In this document: in pieces, positions 44,537-53,271 of the stretch
Layout: each line of letters starts with the position of its first letter
Numbering within the stretch: position 1 is the stretch's first letter
Made by a program: the position numbers and the translations under genes
The notes under the pieces: generated by a model
Databases searched by the model: none
What the model saw: the letters and a program-made list of their open reading frames with translations, nothing else
Told to the model about the DNA's origin: nothing
Source of the DNA: Aquisediminimonas profunda
GTDB lineage: Bacteria; Pseudomonadota; Alphaproteobacteria; Sphingomonadales; Sphingomonadaceae
NCBI RefSeq assembly: GCF_019443285.1
Contig: NZ_CP080327.1
Span: 372,001-436,000 of the forward strand
Length of the DNA: 64,000 nucleotides
Reading direction: 5' to 3'

Positions 44537-44789
44537 TGACTATGACCAATGCTCTCAATGGCAATGAAGTCGAATGGAATGTGCAGGCGCTGCAAGAATT
44601 ATGGCTCTTGATGTCCGCTTTGTCGGACACTCCGGAACGGCAGTTCGCCCGATGAATCTGGCGATAGCTGCCTTTCGTAAATCTACCTGGCAGAAAATTG
44701 GACGGAATTGCATCGATGCCCTAGACCGGCCGTTCTCGGTCAGACCGCAGACGTTGGTCGATCGCAATTTCCGACAGGAGCCGCGCTTG

Positions 44790-45701
44790 ATGCCTGAGGT
44801 CGTTCTTCACCATTATGATAACTCGCCTTTCTCCGAGAAAGTCAGGATTTGCCTTGGCATCAAGGGTCTTAGCTGGCGTGCAGTCGACCAGCCGGTGATC
44901 ATGCCCAAGCCTGATCTTGTGCCACTGACGGGGGGCTACCGCCGCATTCCTGTCATGCAGATCGGTGCTGATATTTATTGCGATAGCCAGCTGATCGTGC
45001 GTGAACTTGAGCGGCGCTTTCCCGAAAGGCCACTCTTTCCATCAGGCAGCGAGGGCTTGGCCATTGCGATTGAGCAATGGTGCGACAAGGCACTGTTCCA
45101 GACAGCCGTCCTGGCGATTTTCGGTTCAATCGGTGACAGCGTCGATCCGGCGTTCATCAAGGATCGTGAAGCTCTAAGCGGCCAACCCTTCAATGTTGCA
45201 GCCATGAAGGCGATTGCGCCTTTTGCCGTCTCCCAGATCAAGGCGCATGCCTCGTTGCTTGTACAGCAACTCACCGATGGCCGCGACTTTTTCGCAGGTA
45301 CCGATCCGTGCTTGGCCGATGCTGCGGCCTATTACAATTTCTGGTTCGCCCGCACCTTTGCTCCCGGTCTTGTTGACCGGTTCGACGACCTTAACGGCTT
45401 TGACGCCTGGTATGACCGCGTCACTGCAATCGGCCATGGAACTCCGACGTCGTTGAAACCGGCAGAGGCACTGGAGATTGCGACGAACGCTCTACCGGAG
45501 GCAATGAACACGCTGCCATCCGATGCCGCCATAAGGGATAAAAATGTCTGCCTGGCTGCCACCGATTACGGCCGCGACCCCATCATCGGGACTTTTGTCG
45601 GCTCGACCCAATACAGCCTTACAGTCGCCCGAAATGTGCCTGAATTAGGCGAGGTCAACGTTCACGTCTCGCGACTGGGATATTCTGTCTCGCCCGCTTA
45701 G
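44790..45701 (+). CDS. Glutathione S-transferase family protein
   Basis: A 303-residue protein: an N-terminal GST thioredoxin domain (MPEVVLHHYDNSPFSEKVRICLGIKGL, with NSPFSEKVR at the active-site position and PDLVPLTGGYRRIPVMQIG, DSQLIVRELERRFP), then an all-helical C-domain and about 60 extra C-terminal residues with strand-like sequence (SLTVARNVPELGEVNVHVSRLGYSV). The extended length is unusual compared with 200-230 for most GSTs. The ATG at 44790 has AGGAG upstream; the frame is open further but not protein-like. A small hairpin TCCCC-AAAT-GGGGA follows at about 45724. Confidence 0.83.
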   Translation: MPEVVLHHYDNSPFSEKVRICLGIKGLSWRAVDQPVIMPKPDLVPLTGGYRRIPVMQIGADIYCDSQLIVRELERRFPERPLFPSGSEGLAIAIEQWCDKALFQTAVLAIFGSIGDSVDPAFIKDREALSGQPFNVAAMKAIAPFAVSQIKAHASLLVQQLTDGRDFFAGTDPCLADAAAYYNFWFARTFAPGLVDRFDDLNGFDAWYDRVTAIGHGTPTSLKPAEALEIATNALPEAMNTLPSDAAIRDKNVCLAATDYGRDPIIGTFVGSTQYSLTVARNVPELGEVNVHVSRLGYSVSPA

Positions 45702-46147
45702 TCCTTATGTCCTGGCCCACAGTTCTCCCCAAATGGGGAAGCAAATTTGGAAGGTTGCGAGCGGCAACTGTCATGTTTCTCTGACAATAGCTGGTCTGAC
45801 CAGATTCAGCTTATTATTGCTGTTCAATGCTGCATAAACGAACGCTGGGATTCAGGCACGACAATTTGCAACCCAAACGCCCACAATGTTCGCAGATGTC
45901 GCCATAACAAAGATCCGCAGCCGGCTTGACCGCTTCCGACCGATAATCTTACCCTGTTATTGCTTGAACTGCGCCGATGCGCAAGAAAGCTGTTCGGCTC
46001 TAATGCCAGCTGTAGGAAAGCTGGCGGTCACGTCAGTGGCTCTGAATCTATTTTGGATTTGGACACGAAGGAGGAATGCAATCGCGTGAAATGATCGCTG
46101 ACATGTTGAGGGACGACGCCTCGGCTTGAGCGGATACGGGTTAGAAA
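45702..46147. other. Gene-poor AT-richer stretch
   Basis: 446 bases with no supported protein gene and visibly lower GC than the genes that follow. It holds a palindrome TCCCC-AAAT-GGGGA just after the GST stop and one very short frame (46076-46129) with an excellent ribosome site. No tRNA, repeat array or recognisable insertion-sequence end was found. Confidence 0.5.
46076..46129 (+). CDS. 17-codon frame with strong ribosome site (leader peptide or gene remnant)
   Basis: AAGGAGG is followed by ATG and a 17-residue frame MQSREMIADMLRDDASA ending in TGA. The ribosome site is among the best in the window but no gene follows on this strand. It may be the surviving start of a gene lost by recombination, or a short peptide. 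The evidence is only the ribosome site and the frame. Confidence 0.25.
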   Translation: MQSREMIADMLRDDASA

Positions 46148-47179
46148 TCAATCCTTCGACCACAATCCGGAAATCTGGACGGCCAGCCACTTGGCCAGTT
46201 CGGCGTTGACCCGATCGGGCTTTTCCTGCGCCATCCAGTGGCCAGACTCTACCACTGCTTCGCTCAGGTTGGCACAGTGCGCGCGCATCGGCTCGGCCAG
46301 ACGGGAATCGATAGTCTCGCAGACATAGTCATGGGCCGCGTGAAGGAAGAGCACTGGCATCTGCAGCCGCCAGTTGGCCTTCGCCCGCTTGGCAAAAGCC
46401 TGGTTCGCCTCGCCGTTCATGTACCAGCTGTCAGCGCCGAAGAAGCCCGTCGCCTCGAGCGCCGCGACATAGCGGCTCTCGTCGGCCTCGCTCAGTACGC
46501 TTTCGTCGCGCGTCATCGCTGGCGCGGGCTGGCCGGGACCGAACCAGCCTCCCTGCGCGCGGACCTGCGCGGTGATCGCCGGTTGCCCCTTGGCCGCCGA
46601 ATCGCCCGCCCGGAACAATGCCCTGACTGTGGCGCGGATATCGGCCTCGAACCCGGCCGAGGCGGCCTCGAAGTTCTCGCGGTAGAACATCATGTAATCC
46701 CATTGCGCGGCGGGAAACCGGTCCTCCGGATAGAGCGTGCGATCGGCCAGCGGCAGCACCGTCTCGACCGCGAGGCCTTCGGGAATATAGGGGACGCACA
46801 GATTCGCGATGCCGTGGCAGCGCGCGGGATGGTGCTGAGCGATCGACCAAACCACCGGCGCCCCCCAGTCGTGCCCGACCCAGACCGCCTTCTCGGCGCC
46901 GAGCACGTCGAGAAGCTCGATCATGTCGGCAACGATTTCCTCCTGGCTATAGTCTTCATGCCGCGAATGGACGGTAGAGCGACCATAGCCGCGCATGTCG
47001 GGCGCGATGGCGCGAAAGCCGAGTCCAGCGAACACCGCAAGCTGATGTCGCCACGAAATCGACAGCTCTGGCCAGCCATGTACAAAAATCACAGGCGCGC
47101 CGCCCTCGGCGCCGCACGACAGGTAGAACGTAGTGTGCCGCGCAGTCTTGGCAACGTTCTCGAGGACGGGATGGGTCAT
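46148..47179 (-). CDS. Epoxide hydrolase-like alpha/beta hydrolase
   Basis: A 343-residue soluble hydrolase: oxyanion motif HGWP at 34-37, nucleophile Asp104 in VGHDWGAPVV (GHDWG is the epoxide-hydrolase form of the nucleophile elbow), a helical cap with aromatic residues (QWDYMMFYRENF), acid in LHAAHDYVCET and base His in VESGHWMAQEKP. The catalytic Asp nucleophile fits epoxide hydrolase or haloacid-type chemistry. It lies 30 bases downstream of a flavoprotein gene on the same strand, so it may act on a product of that oxygenase-like enzyme. Confidence 0.88.
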   Translation of the reverse strand: MTHPVLENVAKTARHTTFYLSCGAEGGAPVIFVHGWPELSISWRHQLAVFAGLGFRAIAPDMRGYGRSTVHSRHEDYSQEEIVADMIELLDVLGAEKAVWVGHDWGAPVVWSIAQHHPARCHGIANLCVPYIPEGLAVETVLPLADRTLYPEDRFPAAQWDYMMFYRENFEAASAGFEADIRATVRALFRAGDSAAKGQPAITAQVRAQGGWFGPGQPAPAMTRDESVLSEADESRYVAALEATGFFGADSWYMNGEANQAFAKRAKANWRLQMPVLFLHAAHDYVCETIDSRLAEPMRAHCANLSEAVVESGHWMAQEKPDRVNAELAKWLAVQISGLWSKD

Positions 47180-47209
47180 GCGAGGATCTCGTGCGCTTTG
47201 GTTTCCGGC

Positions 47210-48604
47210 TCAGGCCGTCGCCAACAGAGTTTGAAGCTTGGCGATGGCTGGCTCGATGTTCGCCTGATAGCGCGCGAGTTCTGCCAATTCGGCTGTGTCG
47301 CTAGCCTGCAGCCGTGCCGCGCGCGGAGCGACGGCGTCGAGCCGGCAGCTCGCCGTGAAGGCACCGATCTCGGGATTTTGGGCCCATGCCAGGCGAATCG
47401 GCAGCTCCTCGGCCATTCCCTGCAGCCAGCCGCGCGGGTCGCTCGGCATGCAGACGACCTGGCATATCGCGTTTTTTTCCGCATCGCTGGTATAGGCCGC
47501 CTCGACATGGGCGATCAGCGCCGCGCTGAAAACCGGCTGGCACAGCCGCACCTGTTGCAGAACGATCCGGCCGGGCGCGAAGATCGCACAGGGCTCTGGA
47601 TGGACAATCGCACTCGCCGAACAATCGATATGGATCGTCGCGTCATCGGTCGGGATATCGCCGCGTTCGAGCACGATCCGGTCGCGCTCGATCTGCTGCA
47701 CCCGGCCCAGCCGCACCACATTGCCGATCCGCTGCAGCGCCGCGAGTTCGCCTTTGGTGACCGTCGCGCAGTGGTGCAGCCGGGGCGTGACCGCAGGGTC
47801 GAGCCGCAGCACTGAGCCCCTGGCCTCGAGCCGCAGGAACACGTCCTCGACGCTCTCTGCCTGGGCGATCGCTTCGACCTCGTCGGCGATGTAGCGCAGG
47901 GTTGTGACCATGCTTCCGGGCTCGGTCTGGAAATTCGCGCGATCGAACATCCACGAATCGCGCGGCACGATCCAACGGATCCGCTCCGGCTCGGCCCCGT
48001 TCTGCAAGAGCCACAGACAGGCATCCATCCCGGTCTTGCCTGCGCCGATCACGGTGTAGCTCGCATCGGGCCGGGCCAACCGGGGCAGATCGTTGATTGG
48101 CGCGCAGACCACACCATCGGCTACCGCGTAATGTGGCGGGTGGGTGGCGGGGATGTTCGGGCTGAAGCGGGTGGCGTCGACCACCTTGCCGGCGGCGATC
48201 GGGCGCCGGGTGCCCGACAGCCGCGACTCGATGCAGCCGTCCGAAGTGTATTCGCTCAGCGGGAAGAAGCGGACCCGTCCCGAAGGCAGCAGCCGCTGCT
48301 GCATCACCGCTTCGAAATAGCTCACCACTTCCGCGCCCGAAGCAAGTTCGTCGAGCCCGACATTGAACCCGGCGCTGTCCTTGCCTCCCGATCCGAGCGG
48401 GCGCGAACTGACGCCATAGTAGGACGAAGGCTGGTGCAGGCGCACGAACGGATAGGCGTCGTTCCAGTGCCCGCCCGGACGGTGCCGCCGGTCGACGATT
48501 GCGATCGTCGCTTCGCTGTCGGTGAGCAACTGGTCGGCAAACGCCATCCCCGCCGCGCCCGCGCCGACGACAAGATAGTCCGCTTCGATCGGTGTTTTGG
48601 TCAT
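47210..48604 (-). CDS. FAD/NAD(P)-binding oxidoreductase, FMO-like
   Basis: A 464-residue flavoprotein. The Rossmann FAD site is near the start (ADYLVVGAGAAGMAFADQLL), then the HRPGGHWNDAYPFVRLHQPS segment typical of flavin-containing monooxygenase-like proteins, and a second nucleotide-binding segment YTVIGAGKTGMDACLWLLQNGA. The substrate is unknown. The start at 48604 (MTKTPIEADYLV) is chosen because the FAD motif lies 12 residues inside; 55 shadow residues precede it. Codon use is strikingly GC-rich compared with the stretch on its left. Confidence 0.85.
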   Translation of the reverse strand: MTKTPIEADYLVVGAGAAGMAFADQLLTDSEATIAIVDRRHRPGGHWNDAYPFVRLHQPSSYYGVSSRPLGSGGKDSAGFNVGLDELASGAEVVSYFEAVMQQRLLPSGRVRFFPLSEYTSDGCIESRLSGTRRPIAAGKVVDATRFSPNIPATHPPHYAVADGVVCAPINDLPRLARPDASYTVIGAGKTGMDACLWLLQNGAEPERIRWIVPRDSWMFDRANFQTEPGSMVTTLRYIADEVEAIAQAESVEDVFLRLEARGSVLRLDPAVTPRLHHCATVTKGELAALQRIGNVVRLGRVQQIERDRIVLERGDIPTDDATIHIDCSASAIVHPEPCAIFAPGRIVLQQVRLCQPVFSAALIAHVEAAYTSDAEKNAICQVVCMPSDPRGWLQGMAEELPIRLAWAQNPEIGAFTASCRLDAVAPRAARLQASDTAELAELARYQANIEPAIAKLQTLLATA

Positions 48605-48853
48605 GCGCCGTCCCCCTCGAGCCCGTCCCGCATTTTTGCCCGCGAGTTGCGCTGGAACGGAACATAACAGGCGGTGGAGAGAGCACCACCCAAAATCTAG
48701 CTTTTCGAAGCTATTGGGGAAAATCTGCAGGATGCTGCTGCGCGATCCTCGCATGCATTGGCAAGCCAATCTTAATACCGGTCAATCAAGGGCAATAGGC
48801 GTCATCATTATGAAAGGCAGCTGCAATCGACCTGATTGCGCGCTTGGGGCCAA

Positions 48854-49507
48854 TCAAGAACGTGATCCAACGGAGCCCCGTGGCCATTGAAGCAGTATCT
48901 CGCAAAGGATCAACGGCCCGACCCACGACAGCCGGATGAAAGCCTCGCCATTGCCCAGGTCGCCGACGTTTGTGATCCTCGAGGCGACGCGGCAGAAGAC
49001 AAACGACCAGACAAGCACATAGCTGCGCACCATCCAATCGCCATGTGATGCGAACTTTCGGTTCCGTGCAGCGCGCCACCCGAGTGCAGCAAAGCATAGC
49101 CATGCGCTTGCGAGCATCGACAGTGATATCGTTGAATTGGTCAGGATCGGGCCGCCGACAGTCTTGTGTGCAGGTGACAGGGTTATGATCAGGGCGAGTA
49201 TGGCACCGAACGTGCCAATGAGCAGATAGCCCTGACCGACGCGCCGGTGGATTGGAAACCGGCTTTTGCCGGCCGCAAGGTAGAGATTGAACCCACCAAG
49301 CACCATCATCCCGCTGCCGCCGAGCATATGCGCGAACGTAAGTGCGAAATGGCCTTTGTGGGCCGAAATGTTGGAAAGAGTGGCGACAGGTAGGGCGATC
49401 ATCCACCATGCAACAGCGCTGGTGACAAGGGCGGCGGCCAGCAGGACTCCGTTTCGCGTTTTCCAGATAGAAGGCCGGTTTGTGCTTTTCGCCGCATCCA
49501 TCCTCAT
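48854..49507 (-). CDS. DUF2306 family membrane protein
   Basis: A 217-residue integral membrane protein with about six helices. The features HKGHFALTFAHMLGG, RFPIHRRVGQGYLLIG and ASHGDWMVRSYVLVWSFVFCRV match DUF2306, in which conserved His residues at helix ends suggest heme or quinone contact. Function unknown. GGGAGG lies seven bases before the ATG at 49507. It stands alone between the flavoprotein gene and the DUF4440-like gene, all on the minus strand. Confidence 0.8.
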   Translation of the reverse strand: MRMDAAKSTNRPSIWKTRNGVLLAAALVTSAVAWWMIALPVATLSNISAHKGHFALTFAHMLGGSGMMVLGGFNLYLAAGKSRFPIHRRVGQGYLLIGTFGAILALIITLSPAHKTVGGPILTNSTISLSMLASAWLCFAALGWRAARNRKFASHGDWMVRSYVLVWSFVFCRVASRITNVGDLGNGEAFIRLSWVGPLILCEILLQWPRGSVGSRS

Positions 49508-49707
49508 TTGGTTACCCTCCCGTCGGAGTTGTGTGGCAAACACGGTTGGGGGTCAAGTTGCAGCTTGGGCAGCCACAATGGGTCATGATTCGGCGAAGAA
49601 TCTGGACGTCCGCTGCGAACCCCAAAGGTGCTGCTGCGGCGCGTGGGCCAGCGACCCGCAATGGTGATACGCCTGGTTGGCTGGCGTGTTTAACGGCTCA
49701 TCCAATA

Positions 49708-50199
49708 CTAGGGGGTACCAGCACCATCGCTGTTGAAGATGTCTGCTGCGACCTTCCACTGGCCGTCGATGTTTCGCCAGACGACTACGTACTTGCCAAT
49801 GTCCTTCGTCGGGCCATTGGGACCCGTGAGCGACAGCAAATAGGTCCCTTGATCGAGAGCCATGTCGCCGCCTGAAGCAACGACGATTTTATCGGCTTTG
49901 AAAGTCAACCCGAACCCCGGCATCTGCATAAGCCCGCCCCAAGCCTTCTCGAGTGCTGGCTGACCTTGTGCGATTGGAGCACCCGGTGCCATCATTGCGC
50001 CATCAGAGGCATAGAGCCTTGATACTGCAGCTGCATTGTGATCGCGGATCAGCGCGAGCCATCTCTCATTGGTCTTGCGTATCGCTTGCTCGTGCTCCGC
50101 GGCCGTGTTGTGTGTCGAATTTTTCGACTCGGCGGTTGAGCCAAGGCCTAAGAGCAGCACGCTGAATCCCGACAGAAAAGCATATTTCACTCTCAGCAT
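49708..50199 (-). CDS. Exported DUF4440/SnoaL-like protein
   Basis: A 163-residue protein with a signal peptide (MLRVKYAFLSGFSVLLLGLGSTAES) and an NTF2-like DUF4440 domain: EHEQAIRKTNERWLALIRDHNAAAVSRLYASDGAMMAPGAP, then YVVVWRNIDGQWKVAADIFNS, the usual last strand. Periplasmic, function unknown. AGGAGG lies upstream of the ATG; the frame continues 39 unrelated residues upstream. No operon partner is evident. Confidence 0.85.
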   Translation of the reverse strand: MLRVKYAFLSGFSVLLLGLGSTAESKNSTHNTAAEHEQAIRKTNERWLALIRDHNAAAVSRLYASDGAMMAPGAPIAQGQPALEKAWGGLMQMPGFGLTFKADKIVVASGGDMALDQGTYLLSLTGPNGPTKDIGKYVVVWRNIDGQWKVAADIFNSDGAGTP

Positions 50200-50345
50200 A
50201 TCGCAGTCCTCCTTTGCTCCTGAGATGATGTCACGGCTTGCACATGAGCGCAAACGAGACCTTCCGTTGCGAGAACACGTTGTGGGTCGTCCTCGACTGT
50301 CCGCTATCCACCCCATTCAGGACATTACTGCCCTTAATCCCGGAT

Positions 50346-50403
50346 CCCGAAAGCGGCCGTCCACCTGCCACAAAATGTTGCTGAACAGATGGCGGCTTTC
50401 GGG
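50346..50403. repeat. Spaced inverted repeat CCCGAAAGC ... GCTTTCGGG
   Basis: Perfect 9-base arms (50346-50354 and 50395-50403) separated by 40 bases, between the dld stop and the DUF4440-like gene. It resembles short intergenic palindromic units with the core CGCTTTCGGG that I recall from sphingomonad genomes. No second complete copy was found in this window. Confidence 0.6.
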
Positions 50404-50443
50404 AAAAGAGCTAGAGCGACTGAGGGTCGGCCATGTCAGCGTG

Positions 50444-52201
50444 CTAGGCCCAATTCGGCGCGCGGCTCGTCTGACCGATCCCGGGGTTCATCCGGTTTCC
50501 GGGATCGAGCGTTCGATAGTGCGAGACTAGCTCCGGGCCGGCCGCGTAGAGATGTCCGACATTATGTTCAGCGGGGTAGCGCGCGCCCCGCTGATCAAGC
50601 AACTCAAGCAACTGACGCTTGATTTTGGCTGGATCGCACCCTTTCCTGATCAGATAGTCCTGATGCAAAACGTGGCAGAAGAAGTGCCCATAATATAATT
50701 TGCCTACGATCGCATTCTCGATATCCGACGGCAATGCCTCGAACCACTCACGATCATTGCGGCGCAGCGCGATGTCCAGTGCCAGAATATCCTCGACCAG
50801 ATCCCCTCGAACCGCCCGGTATCGCACAGCGGCTCCAGCAACGACAAAGCGATGTAGGAAGGCTTTGCCTGCCTCATGCGGGTCGCATTCGAACATGTCG
50901 CCAGTCGACGAGGGAAACAAGGTTGCAAGTATGGTTCTTGTCTCGGCAATGGCACTTTCCGGGACCTTGAGGATCAGATGATGTTCGAAGCGATCTCGAA
51001 AGTATCGCATGCGGCGCGGCAGGTGTCGGGGGAGCAGCCGCGATCCTGCCTGGAACAGGCTGTCGATGAGGTTGTCCGGGAGCAACCGCATTTTGGCCGC
51101 CAGGGATTCCAACTTTGCTTTGAGCGCGAACAGGCGAGGAAGGCGCTGAGTTCCAACCAGTTGGATCAGCAGGAATGTATCCTTGCCGAATTCTTCGGCC
51201 AGGTCGAACGCGTCGCGGTGAATGTACTCTGCCGAAATCGGCAACGGCTTGCCCTCGCTCAGCATGGTCCTGCGCAACGCGGTAAGCTCGGCGGTGTTAT
51301 TGGTGCCGACATAGAAAGTTGCCGTGCCTTCCTGTCGGGCAAAAGTATCGAGCCTGACAGCGAAAACCATGATTCTACCGGCGCTTCCCGATGCTTCGTA
51401 AAGCCGCGCGGGATCGCAGTTGTGGCGGGCCGGACTGTCCGAATCTATCGAGCGCACAATCGCCTCATAGTCTTGAGCCGAAGCCACGCGATGGTCGGAT
51501 TGAAGCGCGCTATCCTGCAGTTGCCCCGCCTCGAGCGCCTTCAACATCGTTTCAGGCTCATTCCCCAGCTCGATGCCCAGATGGTTGCAAAATTGAACTT
51601 CGCCTGCTTCGTCCACGCGTGCAAACAACGCGTATTGGGTATAGGCTGGCCCTCTGGATATTAGCGCGCCTCCCGAATTGTTGCAGATCCCGCCTACAAT
51701 AGACGCCCCGAGGCAGGACGACCCGATCACCGAATGGGGTTCGCGACCAAGCGGCACGAGCTTGGCCTCAAGATCATGCAGCGTTGAACCGGACAGGCAG
51801 ACGACCTGATGGCCGCCCAGTATCGGAAAGATGCCCTTGATTCGCAGCGTATTGATGACAACGACAGGCTGGTCGTATTCACCATTGGGCGTCGAACCTC
51901 CAGTCAACCCGGTATTTGCAGCTTGAACTATGACAACACAGCCAGCTGCGATGCTGGCGCAAAATACGCGCCATTGCTCCACCAGAGTGCCCGGCCGCAC
52001 AACGGCCAGGGCAGTGCCGGTGCCTGTCCTGTACCCGGTCAGATAGGGCGCCGCAGCAGACGTCCCTGTTAGCACATGCCTGCTGCCGACAATTGCGCGC
52101 AATCGCTGCAGCAGCAGTTCTTGTTCACCGGCCAGCATTTGTTCGATCATCATGTTGGTCGGCATCGTTCGAGTTGACGGAAGGGCACGGATCCCCAGCA
52201 T
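50444..52201 (-). CDS. dld: Quinone-dependent D-lactate dehydrogenase (Dld-type)
   Basis: A 585-residue FAD enzyme with close similarity to E. coli Dld along its length. It has the FAD-binding PCMH domain with QAANTGLTGGSTPNG and LGREPHSVIGSSCLGASIVGGICNNSGG, then the membrane-associated D-lactate domain with HRDAFDLAEEFGKDTFLLI, ALDIALRRNDREWFEALP, YYGHFFCHVLHQDY and the C-terminal RYPAEHNVGHLYAA ... DPGNRMNPGIGQTS. It oxidises D-lactate or a related D-2-hydroxyacid and passes electrons to quinone. The start is uncertain; ATG at 52165 or 52153 is possible, and none has a clear ribosome site. It lies 24 bases after the MDR gene in the catabolic left arm. Confidence 0.9.
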   Translation of the reverse strand: MLGIRALPSTRTMPTNMMIEQMLAGEQELLLQRLRAIVGSRHVLTGTSAAAPYLTGYRTGTGTALAVVRPGTLVEQWRVFCASIAAGCVVIVQAANTGLTGGSTPNGEYDQPVVVINTLRIKGIFPILGGHQVVCLSGSTLHDLEAKLVPLGREPHSVIGSSCLGASIVGGICNNSGGALISRGPAYTQYALFARVDEAGEVQFCNHLGIELGNEPETMLKALEAGQLQDSALQSDHRVASAQDYEAIVRSIDSDSPARHNCDPARLYEASGSAGRIMVFAVRLDTFARQEGTATFYVGTNNTAELTALRRTMLSEGKPLPISAEYIHRDAFDLAEEFGKDTFLLIQLVGTQRLPRLFALKAKLESLAAKMRLLPDNLIDSLFQAGSRLLPRHLPRRMRYFRDRFEHHLILKVPESAIAETRTILATLFPSSTGDMFECDPHEAGKAFLHRFVVAGAAVRYRAVRGDLVEDILALDIALRRNDREWFEALPSDIENAIVGKLYYGHFFCHVLHQDYLIRKGCDPAKIKRQLLELLDQRGARYPAEHNVGHLYAAGPELVSHYRTLDPGNRMNPGIGQTSRAPNWA

Positions 52202-52225
52202 CTCGATGATTAAAGCAATGGAGCA

Positions 52226-53209
52226 TCAATCGATAAGGATCACGGCATTGCCAATCAGTTGGCCCGCTTCGACCGCCAGATGGGCTTCGACGGCATCTGA
52301 GAGATCAAACTTTGCTGCAATTGCGTGGCACAGCGCGCCGCTGTCCAGCGCGCGTGTCAATCGATCAATCACTTTAGCCCGTTCTTGCACCGACAGCAGA
52401 TAGACCAGCATCATCCGAACCGTGGTGTGGTTGAACATCATCGGACGGAAGGGTATTTCAGGGGTCATATTGGCCGCCGAGCCATATGCTGCGATCACAC
52501 CACCAGCCCCGAGGACCGCGTTGGACACGGCCAGATTGCCTCCGAATTCAACCTCGACGATGCGGTTGACCTTTTTCCCGCCATTCGCCGCAATTATGGC
52601 CTCAGCAACATCGCCCACCCGGTAATTGATCACCGCATGTGCACCCGCCTGCTTGGCCGCCTCTGCCTTTTCCTCTCCGCTCACCGTCGCAATTACCCGC
52701 GCACCTCCCCACCGGGCCAACTGGATGGCATAATGCCCCACTGCGCCAGCGCCACCGGTGACAAGGATCGTCTGTCCATCGACGTCACCGTCGGCGAAGA
52801 CAGCATGGCAGGCCGTGGAGGCGGGAATGCCTAGGCAAGCCCCCGCTTGCCAATCCATGCCGCCAGGCAGCGCGACGGCCTGCCGCGCAGGCAGGCAGAC
52901 CCGCTCGGCGCAGGTACCATCCGCGCGTTGCCATGCGGCATTCCACAACCAGACCCGCTCGCCAATCCGCCCTGCATCAACACCTTCGCCGACCGCATCG
53001 ATTTCGCCGGCCCCGTCCGAGTGCGGAATGACTCGCGGGTATGTGATGGCCCCGCGCGATCCTGCGCGCGCCTTGACGTCCGAAGGGTTAACCCCCGATG
53101 CGCGCACTCGAACCCGCACCTCGCCCGGGCCCGGCGCCGGATCCGCGAGTTCACCATACTTCAGTACCTGAACTGCAGGCCCGACCTCTTCATACCAGAC
53201 AGCGCGCAT
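52226..53209 (-). CDS. Zinc-free NADPH:quinone reductase-like MDR protein
   Basis: A 327-residue medium-chain reductase. It opens MRAVWYEEVGPAVQVLKYGELADPAPGPGEVRVRV, continues SGVNPSDVKARAG and has the nucleotide motif GGAGAVGHYAIQLARWGGARV. The zinc ligands of alcohol dehydrogenases are absent. It is probably a quinone or enone reductase. GGAGG lies just before the ATG at 53209. Position in the catabolic left arm, between the 71-residue gene and dld, suggests a role with that pathway, but no specific step can be named. Confidence 0.88.
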   Translation of the reverse strand: MRAVWYEEVGPAVQVLKYGELADPAPGPGEVRVRVRASGVNPSDVKARAGSRGAITYPRVIPHSDGAGEIDAVGEGVDAGRIGERVWLWNAAWQRADGTCAERVCLPARQAVALPGGMDWQAGACLGIPASTACHAVFADGDVDGQTILVTGGAGAVGHYAIQLARWGGARVIATVSGEEKAEAAKQAGAHAVINYRVGDVAEAIIAANGGKKVNRIVEVEFGGNLAVSNAVLGAGGVIAAYGSAANMTPEIPFRPMMFNHTTVRMMLVYLLSVQERAKVIDRLTRALDSGALCHAIAAKFDLSDAVEAHLAVEAGQLIGNAVILID

Positions 53210-53271
53210 CAATCCTCCATATCGATCGACAGCCCCTCCGCAATGCCATCGAGATTGCCTGAATCGCCAAG

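Larger units (their letters stand above)
44379..44789. other. Gene-poor leader with stacked inverted repeats
   Basis: 411 bases without a supported gene, between the divergent DUF3489 and GST genes. It contains four inverted repeats (44397-44417, 44470-44496, 44512-44536 and 44612-44629). Short open frames across it show no protein-like composition. It probably holds both promoters of the flanking genes. Confidence 0.5.

Noticed and set aside
45715-45745. TCCCC-AAAT-GGGGA palindrome after the GST gene as a terminator
   Set aside because: No T-run follows within a useful distance and the stem is only five pairs.
46238-47815. A 525-codon plus-strand frame opposite the epoxide hydrolase and flavoprotein genes
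   Set aside because: It crosses two well-supported minus-strand genes and the gap between them; arginine/histidine-rich composition is typical of a shadow frame.
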